Positions 10,431-21,564 of a stretch of DNA of 64,000 nucleotides are shown here, piece after piece. A program made the position numbers and the translations under genes. Each line of letters opens with the position of its first letter. Position 1 is the stretch's first letter. The notes under the pieces were generated by a model. It had not been told where the DNA came from. It did not search any database and worked only from the letters and a program-made list of their open reading frames with translations. Location of the stretch: contig CAUYUJ010017876.1 of the NCBI GenBank assembly GCA_963575745.1, positions 146,969 to 210,968 on the forward strand, in the 5' to 3' direction. The DNA comes from Prorocentrum cordatum. Taxonomy: Eukaryota; Sar; Dinophyceae; Prorocentrales; Prorocentraceae.

Positions 10431-12130
10431 GGCCAGAACATTCGGAGGCCTCGGGCGGAGGTCGCAGCGGAATAGAGAGCTCCCCGACAGGAGATCGGTT
10501 TCGGTTTCGTGCTCGTGTCGTGCGTGCGGGCGAGGCGAAGCAGCTCGGGCGCGCGGGAGGAATGATCCCGCCGTCGCTAGGGCAATGCGGATGCAGCCCG
10601 CCCTGATTAGCAGGTCGACCCTGCCAGCTCAAGGGTACCCCTGTGTCCTGTGCCTCGCGACACGAGCCTTCTCACACTCCGATGGCGATGTGGCCTTCGG
10701 AAGGGTCTCGTGTCCTCTCGCGTGTCCTGTCCAATCAGGTCCGACTGCACAGTGGACCGCCCCTCCGCCCCCCGTCGGGCGCGCGGTGGCCCTGGGTGTC
10801 CCGACGTGGTGTCCCGTTGGTGTCCCGTTGGTGTCCCGCTGGTGTTCCGTCGGCGGTGGGCGGGCGGTGGCCGCGGGTGTTCCACCTTGGTGTCGGTACA
10901 CGTTGTTCATGTCTAATTATTCGGAAGTTCTTCGATTTTTTTGGGGCCAAGATCCTTTCATTTCTGATTGTTTTATCCTGGGCCTCTTCCTGGCCACAAG
11001 GGGGCCAGGAACAATTAGAAACGAGCACAGTTAGAAATGAGCACGATTAGAAATGAACGACGTGTAGTGAAGTCGATAGTGAGATCGATACTGGGATTGC
11101 TGGAATGGGATGGATAGTTATATCAGACATGAGATCGGCAGTGAGGTTAATTGTGGCACTGTTTGTGAGATCGATCGCGAGACCGAAGGCGAGATCGATG
11201 GTGAGAACGATAGTGGCACCACATCGCAGCGCAACGTCGTCATCATCACACCCATCGCATTTGCCAGCAGTTGGTTCTTTCCCCCCGAACCCCCAACCCC
11301 ATGATCAACTGAAGGGTGGCCGTACAGGTATCACAGCGGCCGATGTCCGGGCATGCTGTCACGATTTCGGGCTGCTCTGGAGCCGCGGTCTTCCGCTGCA
11401 GGACAAGGAGATCGAGGAGCTCAGGCAGAGGGTCACGTCGGTCCAGAGCGAGCACAAGTCCGACATCTCAACCCTCAGGAGGGTTCGCGGGGCCTCTGCC
11501 GCCGTCGCCCCCCTGCCTTGCCCTTCCCTGCCCCGCGCTCCTCTCCCATGCCTTTTTTTTTTTGTTTTCTTTTCAATCTGCGGCCTCGAAGGCCCCGACC
11601 GCTTCCCTGGGGGTCCCGCTTGGGGCGCCCACACATCTGGCGCATCCATCTCTTGATGCGTGGAGCCCTGGAGGCCTGGACACTCTCCATATGGGGCAGG
11701 CTTGTCCTCCTGCGCCGTTCGTTGACGGCCCCTGGGCCCAGCGACTGCGGAGGCCGAAAGTAGCTCCACACCGGCCGCTCCGGTTTCGTCGGAGCCTCCG
11801 ATCTCTGGGGATCTGGCCCCCCCAGGGCATGTTTCCGGGCATTCAGAGCGAGCGGCAGGCGCAGGAGGAGCAGAAGCGGGGCGGCGCCCCGGTGCAGGCC
11901 TCGACGGAGATGGCGTCGACGCCCACGTCCACGACGACGTCGCACGCCGGCGGCGGTGGCAAGCCGCGACTCCGGCGGCGATGGTCATGGCGACGGCGTC
12001 GGTCAGGTTGCGGATAGCGCCTCGAGGGTCGAGGTCCTCGGACGTTTTCGTCTGTTCTCGGCTGAGCGACCTTGCATAAAGAAATGCAAGTGGCACGTGT
12101 GCCGTGGCTCTTGCGCAATAAGGAAGGGGC
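10431..12130. other. Gene-poor interval with weak repeats
   Basis: Contains GGTGTCCCGTTGGTGTCCCG-like tandem words (10,800-10,870), GAGATCGAT-type degenerate repeats (11,065-11,215) and a possible coiled-coil scrap reading KEIEELRQRVTSVQSEHK near 11,406-11,460. The scrap cannot be tied to a gene. A partial minus-strand D1 copy is at 11,578-11,625. Confidence 0.45.
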
Positions 12131-13990
12131 GCGCTGGCTTGTGGGTGGGTGGGTGGGTAGGTGGGTGGGTAGGTGGGTGGGGGGGGCGTAATGAAGGGGG
12201 GGCGCGCTGGCTGGTGGGTTGGGGGGGGGGTGCGGACGGCGCGCTGGGGCGCGCAGGGAGGGAGTGGGGGTCGTGCAAAAATAAAGGTGTCGCGGGGCGG
12301 AGGGGGCGCGCTGGCTGGTGGGTGGAGAGGATGCGGATGGGGTGTGCCGTGCCGAAATAAAAGGGGTCGGGGCGGAGGGGCGGATGGGGTGTGCCGTGCC
12401 GAAATAAAAGGTTCGGTGCGGAGGGGCGCGCTGGCTGGCGGGTGTGGGGGGGATGCGGAGGGGGTGTGCCTTGCCGAAATAAAGAAGTCGGGGCAGAGAG
12501 ATGTGCTGTACCGAAATAAAGGTGTCGGGGCGGAGGGCGCGCCGGCTGGTGGGTGGTGGGGGTGCGGATGGGGTGTGCCGTGCCGAAAAAAAAGGGGTCT
12601 GGGCGGAGGGGTGTGCCGTGCCGAAATAATTGCGCCGTGCCGAAATAAGATGGGGTCGGGGCGGAAGGGGCGCGCTGGCTGGTGGGTGGGGGGATGCGGG
12701 CCCGTGCCGAAATAAAGGGGTCGGGGCGGAAGGCGCGCGGGCTGGTGGGTGGGGGGTGCGGAGGCGGTGTGCCGTGCCGAATACAAGGGGTCGGGGCGGA
12801 GGGGTGTGCCGTGCCGAAATAGAAGGGGTCGGGGCGGAGAGGCGCGCTGGCTGGCGGGTGCGAGGGGGGGATGTGGAGGGGGTGTGCCGTGCCGAAATAT
12901 CGTGGGGTCGGGGCGAGAGGGTGCGTGCCGAAATAAAGGTGTCGGGGCGGAGGGGCGCGCTGGCTGGTGGGTGGGGGATGCGGGGGGGTGTGCCGTGCCG
13001 AAATAAAAAGGGTCGGGGCGGAGGGGTGTGCCGTGCCGAAAAAGGGTCGGGGCGGAGGGGCGCGCTGGCTGGTGGGTAGGGGGGATGCGGAGGGGGTGTG
13101 CCGTGCCGGAATAAAGGGGTCGGGGCGGAGGGGTGTGCCGTGCCGCAATACAGGGGTCGGGGCGGAGGGGCGCGCTGGCTGTGGTTGAAGGGATGCGGAG
13201 GCAGTGTGCCGTGCCGAAATATCGGTGGGGTCGGGGCGGAGGGGTGTGCCGTGCCGAAATAAAGCGGTCGGGGCGGAGGGGCGCGCTGGCTGGTGGAATG
13301 TGTGGGTGATGGACGGGGTGCCGAGCCGAAATAAAGTGGTCGGAGCTCTAGACACCCTGTGCAAGATAATAAAGGGGTCGGGGAGGAAGGGCGCGCTGGC
13401 TGGTGGTGTGGGGGGGGACGTGGGGGGTGTGCCGTGCCGGAATAAAAGGGGTCGGGGCGGATGAGTGTGCCGTGCCGAAATACAGGGGTCGGGGNNNNNN
13501 NNNNNNNNNNNNNNNNNNNNNNNNNNNNNNNNNNNNNNNNNNNNNNNNNNNNNNNNNNNNNNNNNNNNNNNNNNNNNNNNNNNNNNNNNNNNNNCGCACT
13601 GGCTGGTTGGTGGGGAGGTGGGTGGGGCGTAGGGGGTGTGCCGTGCCGAAATAAAAGGGGTCGGGGCGGAGGGGTGTGCCGTGCCGCAAGCAAGGGGTCG
13701 GGGCGGATGGGCGCGCTGGCTGGTGGGTGAGGGGAGGCGGATGGGGGTTTGCCGTGCCGGAATAAAAGAGGTCGGGGCGGAGGGCTGTGCCGCGCCGAAA
13801 TAAAAAAGGGTCGGGGCGGAGGGGCGCACTGGCTGAAGGGGTCGGGGCGGAGGGGCGCGCTGGCTGGTGGGTGGGGGGAGGGGCGGAGGGGGTGTGCCGT
13901 GCCGAAATAAAGGGGTCGGGGCGGAGGGGTGTGCCGTGCCGAAATACAGGGGTCGGGGCGGAGGGGCGCACTGGCTGGTGGGTGGGGTGG
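12131..13990 (+). repeat. G-rich satellite array S1, left block
   Basis: Degenerate tandem repeats are built from GGGGTCGGGGCGGAGGGG, TGTGCCGTGCCGAAATAAA and GCGCGCTGGCTGGTGGGTGG words. The basic unit is about 37-40 bp, with a longer variant carrying the CGCTGGCTGG segment. The 100-N gap lies inside it. The same array family resumes at 15,315-16,500 in the same orientation. GGAGCTCTAGACACCCTGTG occurs once in each block (about 13,345 and 16,506), so the blocks are probably duplicates. Open frames on the minus strand (HGTPLRPDPF repeats) follow from the array. Confidence 0.9.
13495..13594. other. Assembly gap of 100 N
   Basis: Exactly 100 N. This is the usual placeholder for a gap of unknown size, here inside a tandem array, so the true array length is unknown. 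Confidence 0.99.
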
Positions 13991-13994
13991 GGTG

Positions 13995-14113
13995 GCGTGT
14001 GGGTCACTTTACAACCAGAAGCGCACTTTACAACCATATGGGTCACTTTACAACCAGCTTGCAACATCCGAGAAGGGCACTTTACAACCAGGAAGGGCAC
14101 TTTACAACCAGGC
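13995..14113 (+). repeat. CACTTTACAACCAG repeat, plus orientation
   Basis: Five spaced copies of (G)CACTTTACAACCA with short variable spacers. The reverse-complement form (GGTTGTAAAGTG) occurs at 14,208-14,217 and as a cluster at 15,015-15,215. Confidence 0.85.
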
Positions 14114-15014
14114 AAGTAGAAACACATATTGAATGCACGCGGGCCTTTCCCTGAAATCTCCGCGGGCAAGCGCAAAGGGTGGCTTTGGGCTCTTTGAGGC
14201 ATGTTGGTTGTAAAGTTGCCCATCGCGCACGAAGAAGCACTGCGCGCGCGTTGGTGATGCGACAACCTGGTGCGCTATGGTATGTTGCGTGCTGGTGGGC
14301 GGATTCTGGTTTTGGCCTGCTCTCTAAGCTCTGTCGGTCAGTTATGCCATTGCTTGCTCTGCCTTTGTCCGACGGACGAAGGCTACTCGCGCAGGACATA
14401 CGAATAAACCATGATCTTGTCCAAGACTGGAGCTGCATGGCAGTGGGAAGCTGTAGTGGGAGATGTGGTACCGGGGCCTACAATGGGAACTGCATGGTGT
14501 TGGGAAGCTGCGGTGGCAACTGTAGTGGTCGCCAGGCAGCGGTGGGAACTGCGGTGGTAGCTGGGCTGCAATGGGATATGTGGTGGTAGCGGGGGGTCAG
14601 TCAGAATTGTGGAGGTAGCGGGGCTGCAGCGGGAAGTGTGGTGGTAGCAGGGTTGCAGTGGAAACTGCAGTCGAAGGGGTTCAATACGAGGCCGTTGGTG
14701 AAGACCCCGACCACCGTCTTGAACATGGCGGTGACCGCGGAGGTGGACACGCCCCAGTAGGTAGACATGGAAGTAAGGCGCGTCAAAGGAGAACGCGCCC
14801 AGCGGGAATGGAAACCACTCATAGGCATCGCTGGGGCCTGCGCAGAGCGTTCAGGCGCTCGGGCTCCGGAGCGCCCACGTGCTCTGGAGCACTTTTCAGA
14901 GCGCCCGCGCGCCCTGGAGCACTTTTGAGAGCGCCCACTTGCTCTGGGGCATTTTTCAGAGCGCCCACTTGCTCTGGGGCACTTTGCGGAAAGCCCAAAC
15001 ACGCACGGCCACTC
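14114..15014. other. 0.9-kb interval between inverted TTTACAACCA clusters
   Basis: No supported gene. It contains a GTGGTAGC/GGGAACTG-type degenerate repeat (14,430-14,690) and a tandem unit of about 33 bp (14,868-14,985, about four copies of GAGCGCCCACTTGCTCTGGGGC and variants, ending in ACTTTTCA). It is flanked by oppositely oriented TTTACAACCA clusters. Confidence 0.6.
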
Positions 15015-15215
15015 TGAGCTGGTTGTAAAGTGGTCCGTTCTGGTTGTAAAGTGGCCCGTTCTGGTTGTAAAGTGGTCCGTTCTGGTTGTAAAGTGGGCCG
15101 TTCTTGTTGCAAAGTGGACGTTCTCGCTGAAAAACCATACTTTCCAATCCTATGTTGGTTGTAAAGTAACCCATCTGGTTGTAAAGTGGTTGTTCTGGTT
15201 GTAAAGAGACCAAAT
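15015..15215 (-). repeat. TTTACAACCA repeat cluster, minus orientation
   Basis: About eight copies of TGGTTGTAAAGTGG-type words, spaced roughly 21 bp apart in the first half. Together with 13,995-14,113 they form an inverted pair of clusters around 0.9 kb. Confidence 0.85.
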
Positions 15216-15227
15216 CTCGGGTGGGGG

Positions 15228-15228
<1 letters not shown>

Positions 15229-15314
<86 letters not shown>
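15229..15314. repeat. TG dinucleotide microsatellite
   Basis: About 42 uninterrupted TG units. It directly precedes the second S1 block. Confidence 0.97.
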
Positions 15315-15316
<2 letters not shown>

Positions 15317-16500
15317 GTGCGAAGGGTGCGTGCCGTGCCGAAATAAAGGGGTCGCGGCGGAGGAGTATGCCGTGCCGAAAAAAACGGTCGGGGCGGAGGG
15401 GCGCGCTGGCTGGTGGGTGGGGCGGGGGGGGCGTAGGGGGTGTGCCGTGCCGGAATACAGAGGGGTCGGGTCGGAGGGGTGTGCCGTGCCGAAATAAAGG
15501 GGTCGGGGCGGAGGGGCGCGCTGGCTGGTGGGCGGGGGGAGGCGGAAGGGGGATGCCGTGCCGAAATAAAGGGGTTCGGGGCGGATGCCAGGGCAATAAA
15601 GGGGTCGGGCGGAGGGGTGTTGCGGCCGCAATACAGGGGTCGTGGCGGAGGGCGCGCTGGCTGGTGGGTGGTTGGGGGGCGGAGGGGGTGCGCCGTGCCG
15701 AAATAGAGGGGTCGGGGCGAAAGGGTGTGCCGTGCCGAAATAAAATAAAAGGTCGGGGCGGAGGGGCGCACTGGCTGAAGGGGTCGGGGCGGAGGGGCGC
15801 GCTGGCTGGTGGGTGGGTGGGGGGGGGGGGTGGAGGGGGTGTGCCGTGCCGAAATAAAGGGGTCGGGTCGGAGGCGTGTGCCGTGCCGGAATAAAAGGGT
15901 GGGGCGGAGGGGCGCACTGGCTGGTGGGCGGGGTGGGGGGGGGGGTGGGGTGGGGGGCGTAGGGGCGTGCCGTGCCGGAATAAAGGGGTCGGGGAGGAGG
16001 GGTGTAGAAAGGGGTCGGGGCGGATGGGCGCACTGGCTGGTGGGCGGGGGGGGCGTCGGGGGGTGCCGTGCCGAATAAAGGGGGTCGTGGCGGAGGGGTG
16101 TGCCGTGCGAAATAAAAAGGGTCGGGGCGGAGGGGTGTGCCGTGCCGAAATAAAAGGGGTCGGGGCGGAGGGGCGCGCTGGCTGGTGGGTGGGGGGAGGC
16201 GGAGGGTGTGTGCCGTGCCGAAATAAAGGGGTCGGGTCGGAGGGGTGTGCCGTGCCGAAACAAAGGGGTCGGGGCGGAGGGGCGCACTGGCTGGTGGGTG
16301 CTGGTGGGGGTCGGGGCGTAGGGGTGTGCGCTGGTGGGGGTCGGGGCGGAGGGGTGTGCCGTGCCGAAATAATGGGATCGGGGCGGAGGGGCGCACTGGC
16401 TCGTGGGTGCTGGTGGGTGGGTGGATGCGGGGGGGGATGGAGGGTCGCGCTGGCTGGTGGAATGTGTAGGTGATGAGGGGTGTGCCGTGCCGAAGTAAAG
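15315..16500 (+). repeat. G-rich satellite array S1, right block
   Basis: Same units and orientation as 12,131-13,990, and the same end marker (GGTGGAATGTGT, then GGAGCTCTAGACACCCTGTG at 16,506). Confidence 0.9.
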
Positions 16501-16539
16501 TAGTCGGAGCTCTAGACACCCTGTGCAAGAAAATGCCAA

Positions 16540-17579
16540 ACATAATTGAGGTGTTACTCACGAGGTTCGAGGTTCCCAGGGTGCCCTCCAGCAGCTGCGC
16601 TTCGCCCAGGGCCTTCAGGGGCTGACGGGATCGTCCCGGACGGCCGTCGGTGGCCCAAAAGCTGGAAGCTGGGGATCAGCCCGGAGACGGAAGTCTGCTG
16701 CGGCAGCTGGTGTCGGCCCCGCCGCTGCGCGCTCTCCTCGGTGCTCGGGCGCCTCTGGCGCCGGGAGGCGCCAGAGACATCAGCTGCGTGAGCCGGTTTT
16801 GAACTCTACCTTTACTATCCCCCTGCGGTTCGCTCCGACGGGGGTGTTGGCCGAACGTCTCTGGCCGACGCCCACATGGCTGGGGGCTCGCAGCCATCGT
16901 TCGCTGAAGGGAAATGATTTTCAATTCCCAGGATCCGGGTTTTTACTCCAGGCGCCCTCTCGTCTAAATGGTCGAGCGGTCTTCCTTCTCTTTCTCCTTC
17001 TTGGGGGGGCGGGAGCGGAAACCCAGTCTGCTTTGAACGCCCTCCTGCCTCACGCTTCTGCCCACGCCTTCCGAGCGAAGAGCCCGATGTCCGCAAGCGA
17101 GCGACGCAGAAAAAACGGGGGCGACTGCGCGGACATGTGCGCGCAAGCTTCCCGCGCCAAGGTCGCGCATGCGCGCCCTTTGCTCCACGCGGTGTGCCTC
17201 GCTTCCGGCGTAAGGTCGCTATGTCCTCTCTATCGAGACCCCTTCTTTCAGGAGGGAAATCGTCGATTCCTTAGAAAATGTTGGAAAATATGGGAAGTGG
17301 GGGGGAAGACAAAAACCCAGAAAATATGGGGAAATATGGTGAATCCAGTTATTCGTGTCTACTTATTTGTGTGTCCCACGGCCCCTTGAGCTACGTCCTC
17401 TCGCTTGAGAGACCCACTTCTCTCCGTCGCCACGAGCAGCGGCGCCCCAGCACGACGCCGCACCGCACTGGGGGCCCGCGCCTCCCGCGCGGTCCGCGGC
17501 CCGGTAGGCGACGGCGGCGGCGGCGTGCAGTGGTCGGTGTTTTCGGGGAACGCGCTGGTCTTTCTGGGCCAGTGCACGG
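16540..17579. other. Gene-poor interval
   Basis: Positions 16,575-16,660 resemble 4,310-4,390 (CTCCAGCAGCTGCGC and a GCCGTCGG block), a dispersed repeat. Positions 17,275-17,345 are purine-rich with repeated GAAAATATGG words. No recognised domain. Confidence 0.45.
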
Positions 17580-17764
17580 TCGACTAGACGTAAGAGTGAC
17601 CTTTCGCCGGAGTGACCTTTGGTGCGGGCACAGATGAGCCCCCAGGTGGCTGAAAACGAAGCAGTAGCAGCTGGTTGCGCGCCCAGGTTTGGCCCCCCGC
17701 GACCCCCAAAAAGCCGCGCACCAAAGGTCACTCTTACCCAGGGTCACTCTTGCTTACAGCCGAC
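17580..17764. mobile_element. MITE family A, copy 1 (185 bp)
   Basis: Left arm TCGACTAGACGTAAGAGTGA continues into CCTTTCGCCGGAGTGACC and TTTGGTGCGGG. The right arm is its imperfect reverse complement and ends CTTACAGCCGA. Each arm of about 45 bp carries the AGTGACC word twice, so the terminal inverted repeat has an internal direct repeat. The centre contains TTGCGCGCCCAGG(T)TTGG. Other copies are at 36,780-36,953 and 51,959-52,141. It has no coding capacity and no clear target-site duplication. Confidence 0.85.
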
Positions 17765-17855
17765 ATGGGCGATGCGGCGCGATCTTACGATCGGGGGAGC
17801 GCAGGCATTCAGCGGGCGAAGAATGGTAGAACATCAACTCTTCTGCGATCCGGGT

Positions 17856-17940
17856 CGCCTGTCCCAGGGCGGCTGGGGAGTGTATACCCCCATCTGCCAC
17901 CGTAGGGGATATAAACATCCCAGCCGCCCTGGGACAGGCG
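17856..17940. repeat. Perfect 22-bp inverted repeat (hairpin)
   Basis: Left arm 17,856-17,877 begins CGCCTGTCCCAGGGCGGC; right arm 17,919-17,940 is its exact reverse complement. The 41-bp loop contains TATACCCC and ATATAAAC. It could form a stable stem in DNA or RNA. It is not followed by a T-run, so a bacterial-type terminator reading is not appropriate here. Confidence 0.85.
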
Positions 17941-18372
17941 CCCTGGTTGCGGAACACATATATTACATTGTTGTTCGCCCGCTGCAACATGGGTTCAGGC
18001 GCGTGGATTAGCGACGGGTCCCGTTTCCAAACGAGCTCGTCGCGCGCCGTCGCAAAACCACGCGGCGCTGGCGCCACGGGCGCCAGATCCACGGATATCT
18101 ACTCGATGCTAGCTTGTGGCCGAGCCGAACCCATCCACTCTGGCCCCATTCGGGCGGCCTTCACTAGAGGACTGGGTATCCCAAGGGAGGTCAGGGAACG
18201 AACCCAGGTGAATGCTCACATTTCCGTCTCCCAGCGGCCGCTCAGGGCGATTTTCCTTCAACCCCACCTCTGTTTCTACCCTCAGGGGGGTTGTGAACGT
18301 TGGGGAGTCTCAGACCCTGCTGCACGCCGCTGATTCCGGCCCCGCCGAATGGCGCTCTCCTCGATACACTCG

Positions 18373-18720
18373 CGCCTCCGACGCCAGGAGGCGCCGGGGT
18401 AACCTCCGCGGGGCAAGAAGTCATGAGAATGATTCGTTCCCAGATTCGGGGTAACCTCGGCGGGGGAAGAAGTCACGGGAATGAGTCGTTCCCAAATTTT
18501 TCATATTCCCAGGGCGTCCACAATTTTCCATCGTTCCGCATGGGCTCCAGAGGCGAGTCATCAGAATGATTCGTTCCCAGATTTTCCAGGTTCCCAGGGC
18601 GTCCAAGATTTTCCACTGCTCCGCATGGGCTCCAGAGGCGAGAGGGCCGCCAGATGCTCTGAAACTCCTGGAACGTATCCTGAACCAGTAGTGCCAAGCC
18701 CTCACTCTTGTCCTATACCC
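18373..18720. repeat. Short tandem duplications of GATTCGTTCCCAGATT blocks
   Basis: GAATGATTCGTTCCCAGATT and close variants occur at about 18,427, 18,480 and 18,565. GCATGGGCTCCAGAGGCGAG occurs at about 18,538 and 18,625. TAACCTC(C/G)GCGGGG(C/G)AAGAAG occurs twice near 18,400 and 18,453. Two nested unit lengths are present. Confidence 0.75.
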
Positions 18721-18739
18721 TGACATCCGCTGACCCGTA

Positions 18740-18865
18740 TTTTGTTGTTGTGGTTGTGGTTGTGGTTGTGGTTGTGATTGTGGTTGTTGTTGTGGTTGTG
18801 GTTGGGGTTGTGGTTGTGATTGTGGTTGTGGCTGTGGTTGTGGTTGTTGTTGTTGTTGCTGCTGC

Positions 18866-18896
<31 letters not shown>

Positions 18897-18964
18897 AATG
18901 TTAATGTTAATGTTAATGTTAATGTTAATGTTAATGTTAATGTTAATGTTAATGTTAATGTTAA

Positions 18965-19031
<67 letters not shown>

Positions 19032-19033
19032 GA
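18740..19033. repeat. TTG/TGG array with internal GTTAAT hexamer array
   Basis: GTTGTG and TTG repeats run to about 18,893. About 12 perfect TTAATG hexamers follow (18,893-18,966), then pure TTG to 19,033. Confidence 0.97.
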
Positions 19034-19066
19034 TTGACACGTGACCTAGTCGCCCGCCCCCCTCCC

Positions 19067-19111
19067 AGCAACCAGCAACCAGCAACCAGCAACCAGCAAC
19101 CAGCAACCAGT
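19067..19111. repeat. CCAGCAA heptamer array
   Basis: About six perfect CCAGCAA units. Confidence 0.95.
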
Positions 19112-19117
19112 TTCATT

Positions 19118-20305
19118 TCGGCGCACCCCTTCTCGAGGACCGTGGCCCTGGCGCCACAGGGAGCTCCACCGAAGGTTCATTTCAGCACGTCTCTCTCGAG
19201 GATCGTGGCCTTGGCTTCACAGGGCGCTCCACCGAAGGTTCATTTCGGCACACTCTTCTCCAGGATCGCGGCCCTGGCCCCACAGGGAGCTCCATCGAAG
19301 GTTTATTTCTGGACACCCCTCTCAAGGATCGTGGCCCTGGCCCCACTGGGAGCTCCACACCCCTCTCGAGGATCTTTGCCCTGGCCCCTCAGGGAGCTCC
19401 ACCGAAGGTTCATTTCAGCACACCCCTCTCGAGGATCGTGACCCTGGCCCCACAGGGAGCTCCACCGACGGTTTATTTCGGCGCACCCCTGTCGATGATC
19501 TTGGCCCTGGCCCCACAAGGAGCTCCACCGAAGGTTAATTTCAGCACACCCCTCTCGAGGATTGTGGCCCTGGCCCCACAGGGAGCTCCACATCCCTCTC
19601 GAGGATCTTGGCCCTGGCCCCACAGTGAGCTTCACCGAAGGTTCATTTCAGCACACCCCTCTCCAGGATCGTGGCCTTGGCCTCACAGGGAGCTCCACCG
19701 AAGGTTCATTTCGGCACACCCCTCTCGATGATCGTGACCCTGGCCCCAAAGGAGCTCCACCGAAGCTTCATTTCGGCGCACCCTTCTCGAGGATCGTGAC
19801 CCTGGCCCCACAAGCACACCCCTCTCGAGGATCGTGGCCGCGGCCCGACAGGGAGCTCCACCGGAGGTTCATTTCAGCACACCCCTCTCGAGGATCGTGG
19901 CCCTGGCCCTACAGGGAGCTCCACCGAAGTTTCATTTCAGCACACCCCTCTCGAGGATCGTGGCCTTGGCCCCGCAGGGAGCCCCACCGAAGGTTCATTT
20001 CGCACACTCCTCTCAAGGCGTGGCCCTGGGCTCACAGAGGGCCCCTCCAACGTTTCATGTCGGCACAACCCTCAAGGAGGATCGTGGCCCTGGCCCCACA
20101 GGGAGCTCCACCGAATCGTCATTTCGGCACACCCCTCTCGAGGATCGTGGCCTTGGCCCTACAGGGAGCTCCACCGACGGTTCATTTCGGAGCACTTCTT
20201 TTGAGGATCGCGGCCCTGGCCGCACAGGGAACTCCACCGAAGGTTCATTTCGGCACACCCCTCCTGAGGATCGTGGCCCTGGTCGCACAGGGAGCTCCAC
20301 ACCCC
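19118..20305 (+). repeat. 61-bp minisatellite, about 19 copies
   Basis: The unit contains CTCGAGGATCGTGGCCCTGG, CCCCACAGGGAGCTCCACCG and AAGGTTCATTTCGGCACACC. Several copies are shortened at the GAGCTCCACACCCCTCTCGA junction. The CTCGAGGATC and GAGCTC words give repeated XhoI-like and SacI-like sites. Repeated open frames follow from the array. Confidence 0.9.
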
Positions 20306-21065
20306 TGTAGGATCCTTATAGGATCGCATTGGGTTCCTATGCACTCCTTATAGCATCTCTATAGGACCGTATAGGATCGCATGTGATTTCTATACAATCC
20401 CTGTCGGATTCCTATATTCCTATATGATCCTATAGGATCGCATGGGATTTCTATACAATCCCTATACGAGTCCCATCGGACCCTATAGAATCGCATAGAA
20501 TTCCTATACAATCCCTATGAGATTCCTATCGGATCCGTACAGGATCGCATTGGATCCGTATAGGATCCCCGCATGAGCCTATATGATCTCTTTAGGATCC
20601 TATAGGACCGCATAGGATCCACATCGGATCCCTATACTATAGGATCCGGCAGGATCGCATGGGATCCCTATACAATCCCGATGAGATTCCGATCGGATCC
20701 CGTAGGATTGCATGGGGGCATGGGGTTCCTATACAAGCCCTATGCGATTCCTATAGGATCCAACAGGGTCGCATGGGATCCCTAGACAATCTCAGTCGGG
20801 TACTTAATAGGATCCTACAGGATCGCATGGGATTCCTATGGAATCCCCACAGGTTCCTATGGGATCCCTATAGGATCCTTATAGGATCGCATTGGATTCC
20901 TATACGATGCCTCTAGAATTCCTATAGGATCCTGTAGTATCGCAAGGGATTCCTATACAATCCCTATCGGATTCCTAAAAGGCCCCTATAGGATCCCTAC
21001 AGGATTCCTATAGGATCCCCATCGGACTCCTATAGGATTCTATAGGCTCATATAGGAGCCGATCG
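20306..21065. repeat. TATAGGATCC-rich degenerate decamer array
   Basis: About 750 bp is built from TATAGGATCC/TATAGGATCG, GGGATTCCTATACAATCCCT and close variants. It is AT-richer than its surroundings and full of GGATCC-like and CCTATAGG-like palindromes. The unit length is irregular. Confidence 0.85.
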
Positions 21066-21282
21066 ATTCTGGAGCTTCGCTAGTGAAGACATGGAAATAT
21101 TGCATGAAGGAGGAATTCACACCCTTAAGCAAGCGAAGTTGCAGCGGAGCGAGGAATGGAGACCGAGGTTCCTGGGTGCTGGTTGGGGGGGATTGCTTAC
21201 CCCGGGGGGCAAGGTCGCGGGTTGTCCTTTAAGGACAAGCATTGACCAAGTTTCCCGCTGAACGGGCGACAAGATCACGTGT

Positions 21283-21483
21283 CAACCTTGTTGTTGTTGA
21301 TGTTGTTGTTGTCGTCGTTGTTGATGTTGTTGTTGCTACTGTTCTTGCGGTTGTTGTAGTTGTAGTTGTAGTTGTAGTTGTAGTTGTAGTTGTAGTTGTA
21401 GTTGTAGTTGTAGTTGTTGCTGTTGTTGTTGTTGTGGTTGTGGTTGTGGTTGTGGTTGTGGTTGTTGTTGTTGTTGTTGTTGA
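21283..21483. repeat. TTG array with GTAGTT hexamer core
   Basis: TTG repeats flank about ten TTGTAG hexamers (21,350-21,415), then TTG/TGG to 21,483. Confidence 0.95.
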
Positions 21484-21564
21484 ACATTATTTATTCTAAA
21501 GAATAATTATTGTTGGGCCCCCTGGTGCGCGCCCCCCCTGCGCCGCCTAGGCCGCAGCTACATT

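Noticed and set aside
11353-11480. A coiled-coil exon (KEIEELRQRVTSVQSEHK)
   Set aside because: Too short, with no supported splice sites or neighbouring coding sequence.
15015-15215. CRISPR-like or iteron-like regular spacing of GGTTGTAAAGTG
   Set aside because: Spacing is only partly regular and the spacers are variants of each other; kept as a repeat cluster only.
11359-16561. Several minus-strand frames of 475-616 aa rich in HGTPLRPDPF and PPTSQRAP repeats
   Set aside because: They follow the G-rich S1 satellite and even cross the N gap; there is no domain and no consistent frame.
17856-17940. A Rho-independent transcription terminator
   Set aside because: The stem is strong but no T-run follows, and such terminators are not expected in a dinoflagellate nucleus.
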